A DNA stretch of 12,070 nt from assembly GCA_934249265.1 (NCBI GenBank), contig CAKQKQ010000061.1, positions 1 through 12,070 on the forward strand. The letters are read 5' to 3'. A model generated the notes under the pieces. That model was not told the DNA's origin. It did not search any database and worked only from the letters and a program-made list of their open reading frames with translations. Below are positions 1 through 5,555 of this stretch, in pieces (the stretch's first letter is position 1; each line of letters starts with the position of its first letter). Origin of the DNA: an uncultured Clostridia bacterium (GTDB lineage Bacteria; Bacillota; Clostridia; Christensenellales; Borkfalkiaceae). The position numbers and the translations under genes were made by a program.

Positions 1-84
1 GTCAATAGACGTGCAACAAATTCCTTTCGTTTTAATATTGACACTATACGGATAACCATTATATTTGGTGTCAATATAATCCAT
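1..84 (-). CDS. N-terminus of an unrecognised protein, cut by the window edge
   Basis: An ATG at 84-82 opens a frame that stays open for 28 codons to the left edge. The start is well supported: a near-perfect Shine-Dalgarno (AAAGAGGTGA, read on minus) lies just upstream at about 89-98. The visible protein begins MDYIDTKYNGYPYSVNIK and then has a Cys-Cys pair (GICCTSID). I do not recognise a family and 28 residues are too few to assign one. It is the last visible gene of a run of tiny same-strand ORFs (1-1040) and starts about 32 nt after the end of the preceding broken ORF, so it probably belongs to the same transcription unit. Confidence 0.6.
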   Translation of the reverse strand, partial: MDYIDTKYNGYPYSVNIKTKGICCTSID

Positions 85-116
85 ATTTTATCACCTCTTT
101 TTCGTAATTAAGGTAT

Positions 117-283
117 TTATTTATCGATTTTTATCAATTCTTCCCATTTTTTATTGACTAATGTAAACGAATATATTGATTTTTGAATTGAACAACAACA
201 TCTCCACGCCATTCTTTCATTTCGATCTCTTGTTCTATCAATTCAGAATCTTCAGCAAAAAATATTTTTATATTTTCCATCAT
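117..283 (-). pseudogene. Small ORF, probably frameshifted (immunity-protein-like appearance)
   Basis: Two adjacent ATGs (283, 280) start a frame reading MENIKIFFAEDSELIEQEIE and ending after 40 codons from the second Met at a TAG (160-158). Just past the middle, another frame takes over with protein-like sequence (SIYSFTLVNKKWEELIKIDK) and ends at TAA 119-117. A single indel around 160-185 would join them into one acidic protein of about 55 residues. The start lies 9-12 nt after the stop of the 120-aa gene at 293, with a GAGTGA-like ribosome site. The acidic N-terminus and the WRGDVVVQF strand look like small immunity proteins of polymorphic toxins, but that is an impression, not a family match. 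It may instead be an intact 40-aa gene. Confidence 0.4.
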
Positions 284-292
284 AACAATCAC

Positions 293-655
293 TCAATACC
301 AATAGGCATCATTAAGGTTTAAAGATTCTAAATATTCCCTTTGAGAATCAATTAAATTTGCATGACATAAATCAACAAAATTCCAACTGTATTTCTTTTT
401 CTTTGCCATTTTAACCAATTCGTTAAACACATTATCGGTAACATTTTCTCTAATGATTAAATGTTCACTTATGTCACTATAAATACTAAGCAACAACTCA
501 TCTTTTTGTATCGCTTTTATAAACTCAAGAAATAATTGTTCACTTATAGTATTGTCCTTACCTATAAACAAACCACAATTATTATGAGCATTTGCTCTTT
601 TTATTCTGTAATTTTCGTCATCTAAAATTTTCCTTACAAACGTTGATATTTTCAT
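293..655 (-). CDS. Hypothetical 120-aa protein, possible immunity protein
   Basis: I do not recognise this protein. I place the start at the ATG at 655, which overlaps the TGA of the preceding ORF in an ATGA junction and has an AAAGG site at proper distance. The ATG at 664 would add three residues but sits almost on top of the purine tract. The protein is soluble-looking, with no signal peptide or membrane segment. It has a basic N-terminus (MKISTFVRKILDDENYRIKR), a mixed middle with predicted helices, a Lys-rich stretch (KMAKKKKYSW), then FVDLCHANLIDSQREYLESL, ending DAYWY. Stop-start coupling to a start-less upstream fragment is the usual layout of a toxin C-terminus followed by its immunity gene. 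That is the only basis for the functional guess. Confidence 0.55.
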   Translation of the reverse strand: MKISTFVRKILDDENYRIKRANAHNNCGLFIGKDNTISEQLFLEFIKAIQKDELLLSIYSDISEHLIIRENVTDNVFNELVKMAKKKKYSWNFVDLCHANLIDSQREYLESLNLNDAYWY

Positions 656-840
656 TCTTTCCATACCTTTTTAATGAGACCTATAATTTTGTCCCTATTT
701 TTATTTACCATATTTCTTTGTTTTCTTGATAATGGAGGATGAAATAGATTTACCGGCAATTTATCTAATCCAACCGTTGTCTCCGTAGCATTTTCTAAAA
801 CGTGAGCATGCGATTTATTGTGAAGCACCCATTTTATCAA
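652..840 (-). CDS. 62-codon ORF without a normal start, possible toxin C-terminal fragment
   Basis: This frame has no ATG at its front. The first plausible start is TTG at 840, which overlaps the TGA of the preceding 67-aa ORF, and no Shine-Dalgarno precedes it. Translation would have to rely on reinitiation. The product has a His-rich patch (WVLHNKSHAHVLENATETT), then GLDKLPVNLFHPPLSRKQ, and ends in a basic helix (IIGLIKKVWKE). The H-x(4)-H-x-H pattern followed by a Pro-rich segment recalls small HNH-like nuclease tails of polymorphic toxins, but I cannot name a family. Its stop overlaps the next gene by ATGA. It may be a displaced toxin tail lacking its delivery part, or a small coupled gene. 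Confidence 0.4.
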   Translation of the reverse strand: MIKWVLHNKSHAHVLENATETTVGLDKLPVNLFHPPLSRKQRNMVNKNRDKIIGLIKKVWKE

Positions 841-1040
841 TAATCGGAAATTATAATTATTTCTTCATCTTTATTTGCATTGTTTTCAAAATCTATTTCG
901 TAAATATCTTTTTCTTTGTCAACACAGTTATAATATTTATTTAAAATCTTTACGGCGTCATTTACAGATTTTGCTTTTACTGCCGCAACATCAGGCTCGC
1001 TTTCTTCTCCGTTTTTTCTATAATAAATAAACGTTTTCAT
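837..1040 (-). CDS. Hypothetical 67-aa acidic protein
   Basis: Starts at ATG 1040 with only a weak ribosome site (GGAA about 10 nt upstream). The sequence begins MKTFIYYRKNGEESEPDVAA and has an amphipathic segment (KSVNDAVKILNKYY). It ends in an acidic stretch and a hydrophobic strand (EEIIIISDY). This beta-alpha-beta-like, acidic, single-domain look suits a small partner or immunity protein, but no family is recognised. It is the first ORF of the chain that overlaps through 840/837 and 655/652. It lies 57 nt beyond the end of the PHP-domain gene with no terminator hairpin between them, so read-through from the promoter at 2270-2297 is possible. I see no promoter of its own. Confidence 0.5.
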   Translation of the reverse strand: MKTFIYYRKNGEESEPDVAAVKAKSVNDAVKILNKYYNCVDKEKDIYEIDFENNANKDEEIIIISDY

Positions 1041-1097
1041 ATCAATTATTCCATTATTTCCCTTTATTTGTGCGGCAAAAAATCGTTTTCAGTTGTA

Positions 1098-2111
1098 CTA
1101 TTTTATAAATTCGTCAGTGAAATACGCCCGCGTGTAGGCTTCGTTTCCCGCAAAATCTCTTATCGTCACTCTGAAGTACGACGGCACGCCGTTTTCGCCG
1201 ATTTTGTTCTTTAAAATTTCGCTTATGTCAAACTCCGCTCTATTTAAACCGTCTTTATTTTTAGCCGTGTACGTTCTACGCCTTTCGGTGCTCACCGTAA
1301 TAGATACAGCGGACGAACACTCAACGACGAGTTTTTCTCCGTCTAAATAAAGGTCATGTATTTCAGGAGCGGTAGAAGCGTAAAAATCGCCGTTTTTAAG
1401 CGCGGTCATCACGCTTTTATAATCCAATTTTTCAGCCTTAACCATTACAAAACCGCCGAAATGGTCGATCGGTGCATGCGCATCGTCGCTCGCCACGGGA
1501 TAAATTCTGTTGCCCTCTCGCAAAAGGTCTTCAAAGGGTTGAACTGTATCTTTAAACCCCTCTTTTACACAATTCGAATTGTACACCTCTATACCCCATA
1601 AACCTTTAAGTCCAGAATAATCGGAATAGTTTTGAAGAGACCACACGGGGTGGTTGAGCGTAACCAAAAAACCCGCATCGTTCGCCTTTTTAATCAGGTC
1701 GTTTAACCCGTCGATTGAATACGTCGCTTGGTAGTTAAATTTTTTCATTTCGTCGCTAACGTGATTTTTTGCGTTTCCCCAAACGGTTGACGGATTAAGC
1801 ACGGGGCAATTTAAATTTTTAGAATCAATTGCGTACAAATTTAAATGCGCGGTCTTTATATACTCGAAACTGCTTGAATCTGACGGACAGTCTATAGATT
1901 TTTCATATGAAGTGATCGCCAAAAAATTCTCGTCGGTCAAATCGTCGTGACAAATTAGCACTTCGTGATCGGTAAACGCCACGATGGAATAACCCGCTTT
2001 AAGGTAAGCCGCCTTTACTTCTTCGGGTGTCTCTTGCCCGTCCGAAACGGTGGTGTGCATATGCAAATTGGCTTTATAAAACTTACCTTCTTGCGGTAAC
2101 AAATGTATCAT
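1098..2111 (-). CDS. PHP-domain metal-dependent phosphoesterase-like protein
   Basis: The 337-aa product carries the PHP (polymerase and histidinol phosphatase) fold, which binds two or three divalent metals and usually hydrolyses phosphoesters. Visible metal-ligand motifs are H17-M-H19 followed by SDG (23-25), FTDH (D48, H49), E70, NHP (H154) and SDDAH (D209, H212). About 90 further residues follow as a beta-rich C-terminal domain (from STAPEIHDLYLDG), a common companion in this group. The substrate cannot be read from sequence. I chose ATG 2111 over the upstream TTG at 2132 because AAGGAAG (2117-2123) precedes ATG 2111 at about 5 nt. A 6-bp hairpin (2125-2142) abuts that ribosome site. It is cytoplasmic with no signal peptide, and has a promoter at 2270-2297. 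It contrasts with the AT-rich small ORFs that follow it. Confidence 0.9.
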   Translation of the reverse strand: MIHLLPQEGKFYKANLHMHTTVSDGQETPEEVKAAYLKAGYSIVAFTDHEVLICHDDLTDENFLAITSYEKSIDCPSDSSSFEYIKTAHLNLYAIDSKNLNCPVLNPSTVWGNAKNHVSDEMKKFNYQATYSIDGLNDLIKKANDAGFLVTLNHPVWSLQNYSDYSGLKGLWGIEVYNSNCVKEGFKDTVQPFEDLLREGNRIYPVASDDAHAPIDHFGGFVMVKAEKLDYKSVMTALKNGDFYASTAPEIHDLYLDGEKLVVECSSAVSITVSTERRRTYTAKNKDGLNRAEFDISEILKNKIGENGVPSYFRVTIRDFAGNEAYTRAYFTDEFIK

Positions 2112-2124
2112 TTTATCTTCCTTT

Positions 2125-2142
2125 TGCCGCAAAAACGCGGCA
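2125..2142 (-). promoter_or_regulatory. Hairpin next to the PHP gene ribosome site
   Basis: TGCCGC (2125-2130) pairs with GCGGCA (2137-2142) around a 6-nt loop. In the minus-strand transcript the hairpin ends one base before the AAGGAAG site (2117-2123), so it could affect ribosome access. This is inferred from position only. Confidence 0.35.
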
Positions 2143-2269
2143 TTGCCGTCAAACTATTTTACGTTTTTCAATAAATCCGACTAAACGAAAAACTTATAAA
2201 ACGCACGCTGAATTTTTTGATTAACGATACTTTAAACGGCAATTATAATTTATTTTTTTCAATAGATTA

Positions 2270-2297
2270 ATTATACTGTTTATTTATAAAAAGTCAA
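2270..2297 (-). promoter_or_regulatory. Sigma-A-type promoter for the PHP gene
   Basis: On the minus strand TTGACT (2297-2292) is followed after 16 nt by TATAAT (2275-2270). Expected start is near 2264, giving a leader of about 150 nt to ATG 2111. The upstream side is very A/T-rich. The boxes are close to consensus and no competing gene lies here. Confidence 0.7.
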
Positions 2298-2420
2298 TAC
2301 GTTTTTAAATTTTTTCAAAACTAAAATTTGTTTAACTGCTCGTTTTTAGCGCGACGTTTTAGACGCTATCGCCGCGATTTGCCCATATAAAAACAAACTT
2401 TAAAGCGTAATTATGCCGTT

Positions 2421-2444
2421 TTTACGCAATACGTATGCTGTAAA
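2421..2444 (+). repeat. Dispersed 24-bp palindromic repeat, copy 1
   Basis: Begins TTTACGCAATACGT and ends GCTGTAAA. The arms TTTAC/GTAAA flank an ATACGTAT core, forming an imperfect palindrome. It is preceded by TGCCGTT and followed by CAGCACAATAATAAAA, whose complement forms the U-tract of the pyk terminator. A GCGTAA at 2405-2410 can also pair with TTACGC at 2423-2428. The rest of the 2133-2562 gap holds the PHP promoter and AT-rich DNA without a gene. Confidence 0.75.
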
Positions 2445-2450
2445 CAGCAC

Positions 2451-2501
2451 AATAATAAAAAATTCGCCGCCCCGCAATTTAATCACGTTTGCGGGGCGGC
2501 G
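2451..2501 (-). terminator. Rho-independent terminator of pyk
   Basis: A perfect 12-bp GC-rich stem, 2465-2476 against 2490-2501, with a 13-nt loop. On the minus strand it is followed by AATTTTTTATTATT (2464-2451). It lies about 60 nt past the pyruvate kinase stop, the expected place. Confidence 0.9.
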
Positions 2502-2562
2502 CACCAAATTTTAAGTTTCAAAATCAAATCGCCAACAATTATATTGACAGACTATGTATAAG

Positions 2563-3975
2563 TTATTTTATCGATTCCATTTGAATGAGGTTTGTGCTGC
2601 CCTTTTCTCCGCACTTGCCGCCCGTAAGAATGACTAAGTCGTCCTTTTTTAATCTAAATACGCGTTTTGCGGTTTCTAAACCTTCTTCAAACATTTTATC
2701 GCGGTCGTCGTATTCTGTGACAACGACGGGCACGACGCCCCAACTCATCGAAAGACGCCTTGCGATTTTTTCGTCGGGAGTCAATCCTAAAATAGGCATC
2801 GGCGGACGGAAACGCGAAATCATACGACACGTAGTACCCGAGTAAGAGAATACCGCAATTGCTTTCGCCTTGACGTCAATCGCCATACCGCACGCCGCGT
2901 GCGAAACCGCGTCCAAGGTGTTTTTAATGCGGAATTCGGTCTGTGCGAAACGCTTTTTATAGTGAATGTTCTTTTCGGTCTCTTCGCAAATGTTCGCCAT
3001 AGTCGCAACGGCAAGGTCGGGATATTTGCCCACGGCAGTTTCTCCGCTCAACATAACCGCGCTGCTTCCGTCGTAAACGGCGTTAGCCACGTCCGAAATT
3101 TCCGCACGAGTCGGACGAGCGGAATTAATCATAGACTCCAACATTTCGGTTGCGGTAATTACCCTTTTGCCCAAAAGCCTACAAGCGGTAATCATCTTTT
3201 TTTGCAATGGCGGAACTTCGACAAACGGAATTTCCACACCCAAATCGCCGCGCGCAACCATTATGCCGCTACAAGTTTCCGCAATTGCTTCCAAATTATC
3301 CACGCCGCTGCGGTTTTCGATTTTCGCAATGAGTTCGATATTTTCTCCGCCGTTTTCAGCCAAAAATTCTTTGACGGCAAGCATATCTTCTTTTTTAGAA
3401 ACAAACGAGCACGCGATAAAGTCAACGTCGTTTTTAATGCCGAACAAAATGTCCTTTTTGTCTTGTTCCGAAAGGTAAGGACGAGAAAGAACTTTCCCGG
3501 GGAAACTCATACTTTTATTGTCGGATAAAACGCCGCCTATTTCCGTTACGCACACAAGGTCAGTCGCCGTTTTTTCAACTACGCAAAAACGCACCAAACC
3601 GTTGCATAACAAAATCGTGCCGCCCACATCGATTTCTTTCACGATTTCGGGCGGGTTTACCGAAACTATGGTTTGGTCGCCCAAAATATCGCGCGAGGTA
3701 AACGTAAACTTGTCGCCCTCTTTCAATTCGATACTGCCGCAACTGAACTTTTTAATGCGGTATTCAGGACCTTTCGTGTCCAACATAATGGCTACGGGAA
3801 GTCCTACATTTTGGCGCGCCTCTTTAATCATATCGACGCGCTTTTGATGTTCTTCATGCGTTCCGTGCGAAAAATTGAGTCGAGCCACGTCCATGCCCCT
3901 TTTCATCAACTTTTCAAGCATGGAAAGGTTTTCGCAAGCAGGACCGATCGTACAAATGATTTTTGTTTTCTTCAT
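2563..3975 (-). CDS. pyk: Pyruvate kinase
   Basis: This cytoplasmic enzyme converts phosphoenolpyruvate and ADP to pyruvate and ATP, the last step of glycolysis. The 470-aa length is that of the basic form; it lacks the extra C-terminal PEP-utiliser-like domain found in Bacillus enzymes. Visible motifs: ICTIGP at 7-12, ARLNFSHG with substrate Arg32, DTKGPEYR (66-73) leading into the B domain, the signature IELIAKIENRSGV with catalytic Lys218 and metal ligand Glu220, and ARGDLGVEIP with Asp244. These are followed by TATEMLESM, ARPTRAEISDVANAV and MLSGETAVGKYP. A regulatory C-domain ends in GSTNLIQ. The start has AGGAGA (3981-3986) 5 nt upstream. The gene stands alone between a promoter about 205 nt upstream and a strong terminator, and the leader is structured. 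Confidence 0.97.
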   Translation of the reverse strand: MKKTKIICTIGPACENLSMLEKLMKRGMDVARLNFSHGTHEEHQKRVDMIKEARQNVGLPVAIMLDTKGPEYRIKKFSCGSIELKEGDKFTFTSRDILGDQTIVSVNPPEIVKEIDVGGTILLCNGLVRFCVVEKTATDLVCVTEIGGVLSDNKSMSFPGKVLSRPYLSEQDKKDILFGIKNDVDFIACSFVSKKEDMLAVKEFLAENGGENIELIAKIENRSGVDNLEAIAETCSGIMVARGDLGVEIPFVEVPPLQKKMITACRLLGKRVITATEMLESMINSARPTRAEISDVANAVYDGSSAVMLSGETAVGKYPDLAVATMANICEETEKNIHYKKRFAQTEFRIKNTLDAVSHAACGMAIDVKAKAIAVFSYSGTTCRMISRFRPPMPILGLTPDEKIARRLSMSWGVVPVVVTEYDDRDKMFEEGLETAKRVFRLKKDDLVILTGGKCGEKGSTNLIQMESIK

Positions 3976-4026
3976 ATGCTTCTCCTAATTTTGTGTTTTT
4001 AAATGCGGCTGTGCCACAAGAATAAA

Positions 4027-4166
4027 GTTGCGGTTTTTGTCTTTTGAAAAAATAATTTTATCTTATTAAAAATACCATTACCGCAACGATTTAAGAAAAA
4101 CGCCCGCAAGTAAAATACAAGTAAAAATCGGGCACTCCTTAAAAAACAAACGGCAGAAATTTCTGC
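4027..4166 (-). promoter_or_regulatory. Structured 5' leader of pyk with palindromic site
   Basis: The roughly 205-nt leader contains an 8-bp perfect long-range stem (GTTGCGGT 4027-4034 with ACCGCAAC 4080-4087), a 5-bp GC stem (4102-4106 with 4129-4133) enclosing a repeated CAAGTAAAA, and a perfect 14-bp palindrome GCAGAAATTTCTGC (4153-4166). The palindrome lies about 14-27 nt after the predicted start, the position of a repressor operator. It matches no riboswitch class that I recognise. Confidence 0.4.
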
Positions 4167-4186
4167 AATTTCAAATTTTCCGATTT

Positions 4187-4215
4187 ATTATACGATATTC
4201 TTTTTAAAAAATCAA
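4187..4215 (-). promoter_or_regulatory. Promoter of pyk
   Basis: Minus-strand TTGATT (4215-4210), 17-nt spacer, TATAAT (4192-4187). Expected start is near 4180. A 12-bp palindrome ACAATTAATTGT (4237-4248) lies about 22 bp upstream of the -35 box. DNA from 4249 to the repeat at 4382 is AT-rich and shows no gene. Confidence 0.7.
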
Positions 4216-4381
4216 TTATTTATAAGGCAACAAAAGACAATTAATTGTAAATATTTTCTATATTTTTTGTGCGCTTGTTTTGTCAAGTTATATATTATAT
4301 ATACGTCGCGTGTCGGCATATTGCGTTTAGACTATGCAAAAACGATTACATTTGCCGTTTAAACAGCGCAATTTTGTCATT

Positions 4382-4405
4382 TTTACGCAATACGTATGCT
4401 GTAAA
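4382..4405 (+). repeat. Dispersed 24-bp palindromic repeat, copy 2
   Basis: Identical to copy 1 over all 24 bp (TTTACGCAATACGT, then ATGCTGTAAA). It is followed by CAGCGCAATTATAAAA, which again supplies the U-rich tract of a minus-strand terminator. Another CAGCGCAATT lies upstream at 4364, 42 bp before the one at 4406. Confidence 0.8.
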
Positions 4406-4411
4406 CAGCGC

Positions 4412-4463
4412 AATTATAAAATAACACACCGCGCTTTGCAAAACAAATTACGGTGTGCTTTTA
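4412..4463. terminator. Terminator after mazF
   Basis: CACACCG (4425-4431) pairs with CGGTGTG (4451-4457) around a 19-nt loop. On minus it is followed by a T-rich tract (TTATTTTATAATT); on plus by CTTTTAATT. The 7-bp stem is modest. It is placed about 125 nt beyond the mazF stop. Confidence 0.55.
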
Positions 4464-4582
4464 ATTATTAAATTGTATTCTTCGGCTTAAATTAAACGCC
4501 TTTTTGTGCGCCGCCGAATTTGCCTCCGTGAGTTAAAGTTTTCGCTTTTGCGCGGTCAAATATCGACCACAACTAAACGCCG

Positions 4583-4939
4583 CTATTGTTCGTCTTGTTT
4601 TACAAACCCGAGACTTATAAGCAACGCGTCGTCAACGAGTTGCATTTTAGACGGAGGCAATGCGCCTATTCTTTCTTTCAAACGTCTTTTGTCTATAGTG
4701 CGGATTTGCTCGAGCAAAATTACAGAATTTTTCATAAGCCCGTACTCCACCGCGCCGAGTTCGATATGCGTAGGCAATCTCGCCTTGTCAAGTTTGCTTG
4801 TAATTGCCGCAGCGATTACCGTGGGGCTGTATTTGTTGCCTACGTCGTTTTGCACAACGAGTACGGGTCTCACGCCTCCTTGCTCACTGCCTATCACGGG
4901 GCTTAAATCCGCATAGTACATTTCGCCTCTTTTTATCAT
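4583..4939 (-). CDS. mazF: MazF/EndoA-type endoribonuclease toxin
   Basis: MazF cleaves mRNA at short specific sequences and slows growth unless bound by its MazE antitoxin. The 118-aa protein matches the Bacillus EndoA type along its whole length: KRGEMYYADLSPVIGSEQGG, then VRPVLVVQNDVGNKYSPT, AAAITSKLDKARLPTH, SVILLEQIRTIDKRRL and a C-terminal helix ending GFVKQDEQ. The catalytic pair expected from the Bacillus enzyme is present as Arg24 and Thr47. The start at 4939 has AAAGGA (4951-4956) 11 nt upstream, somewhat far, and a TATAAT-like box at 4988-4983 without a clear -35. No MazE-like ORF lies upstream on this strand: the next gene is divergent. The antitoxin must be elsewhere or absent. 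Cleavage specificity cannot be read. Confidence 0.93.
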   Translation of the reverse strand: MIKRGEMYYADLSPVIGSEQGGVRPVLVVQNDVGNKYSPTVIAAAITSKLDKARLPTHIELGAVEYGLMKNSVILLEQIRTIDKRRLKERIGALPPSKMQLVDDALLISLGFVKQDEQ

Positions 4940-5107
4940 AGTAATATACGTCCTTTATAAATTTGTGTTTTAGCCCCACTGTATTATATGTACTTTTTAA
5001 GCGGTAGGGGTTTTACAGACATAAATATTGACAAACAAAGCGATATTTATTCATTTTTTCATAACTTTGCATAAACCGGACAAATCTTTACTTTAAAACG
5101 TGTTTTA

Positions 5108-5137
5108 ATTTGCGCCGCCACGTTCGTCAGCGCAAAT
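5108..5137 (+). promoter_or_regulatory. Inverted repeat upstream of the DUF4250 promoter
   Basis: ATTTGCGC (5108-5115) and GCGCAAAT (5130-5137) form an 8-bp inverted repeat ending 5 bp before the -35 box. Its position suits a regulator site. The 16-bp sequence TAAATATTGACAAACA containing the -35 box (5137-5152) is duplicated exactly at 5022-5037, where no -10 follows. Confidence 0.35.
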
Positions 5138-5142
5138 AAATA

Positions 5143-5171
5143 TTGACAAACACGGCAAAATAAAATATAAT
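5143..5171 (+). promoter_or_regulatory. Consensus promoter of the DUF4250 gene
   Basis: TTGACA (5143-5148), a 17-nt spacer, then TATAAT (5166-5171): a perfect sigma-A consensus. Expected start near 5178, giving a leader of about 80 nt. A strong promoter for a 58-aa protein suggests high expression. Confidence 0.85.
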
Positions 5172-5216
5172 TGTATTATAGTAAAAACTTGTCTTTTATT
5201 GGCAAACTTTTATACC

Positions 5217-5238
5217 AGCCGAAAAGTTAAAGTCGGCT
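5217..5238 (+). promoter_or_regulatory. Hairpin just before the DUF4250 ribosome site
   Basis: AGCCGA (5217-5222) pairs with TCGGCT (5233-5238) around a 10-nt loop and ends 5 nt before AAGGAG (5244-5249). It may set translation efficiency or protect the 5' end. Function is inferred from position. Confidence 0.4.
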
Positions 5239-5256
5239 TTAAAAAGGAGAAAAATT

Positions 5257-5433
5257 ATGGATATGCCGTCTAACCCTTATATTCTTTTAAGCGTAATAAA
5301 CACTAAATTAAGAGACAACTACTCTTCTTTAAAAACGCTTTGCGAAGAAGAAGATTTAAGCGAAGAAGAAATAATATCTTTACTTAAATCAATTGACTAC
5401 ACTTATGACGAAAAACTGAATAAATTTGTATAA
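5257..5433 (+). CDS. DUF4250 domain-containing small protein
   Basis: A 58-residue ORF starting MDMPSNPYILLSVINTKLRD and ending YDEKLNKFV. The pattern of an N-terminal P-x-x-LLSVINTKLRD, a central LCEEEDLSEEEI helix and a closing SIDYTYDEKLNKF matches what I know of DUF4250, a family of short Clostridia proteins of unknown function. It fills the whole family length, so it appears complete. The middle looks like a small helix-turn-helix, but DNA binding is not shown. The start is firm: AAGGAG (5244-5249) is 7 nt upstream of ATG. A consensus promoter and a leader hairpin precede it, and a palindromic repeat begins 10 nt after its stop. It is divergent from mazF, with about 317 nt between the start codons. 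Confidence 0.88.
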   Translation: MDMPSNPYILLSVINTKLRDNYSSLKTLCEEEDLSEEEIISLLKSIDYTYDEKLNKFV

Positions 5434-5442
5434 ATTGTCGAT

Positions 5443-5466
5443 TTTACGCAATACGTGTTTTGTAAA
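5443..5466 (+). repeat. Dispersed 24-bp palindromic repeat, copy 3
   Basis: TTTACGCAATACGT followed by GTTTTGTAAA: the left half matches copies 1 and 2 exactly, and the right half keeps the GTAAA arm but diverges inside. It is preceded by TGTCGAT, as in copy 4. It starts 10 nt after the DUF4250 stop codon. Confidence 0.7.
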
Positions 5467-5555
5467 ACCGTCTTTTTATACAATAAAAAATAACGTTTAT
5501 CACTCACCGATTAACGCTTTAATACCGCATGAATTACGTCTACCACACCGACAAA

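Noticed and set aside
1071..2131. 10-bp inverted sequence TGCGGCAAAA/TTTTGCCGCA flanking the PHP gene, as a possible mobile-element boundary
   Set aside because: Too short, no transposase and no target duplication; the right copy is part of the leader hairpin.
2899..3528. 209-codon open frame on plus opposite pyk
   Set aside because: It is antisense to a well-conserved pyruvate kinase, with Phe/Asn/His-rich composition typical of a shadow frame, and no ribosome site.
4027..4166. Known riboswitch in the pyk leader
   Set aside because: No conserved core of a class I can recognise; only generic stems.
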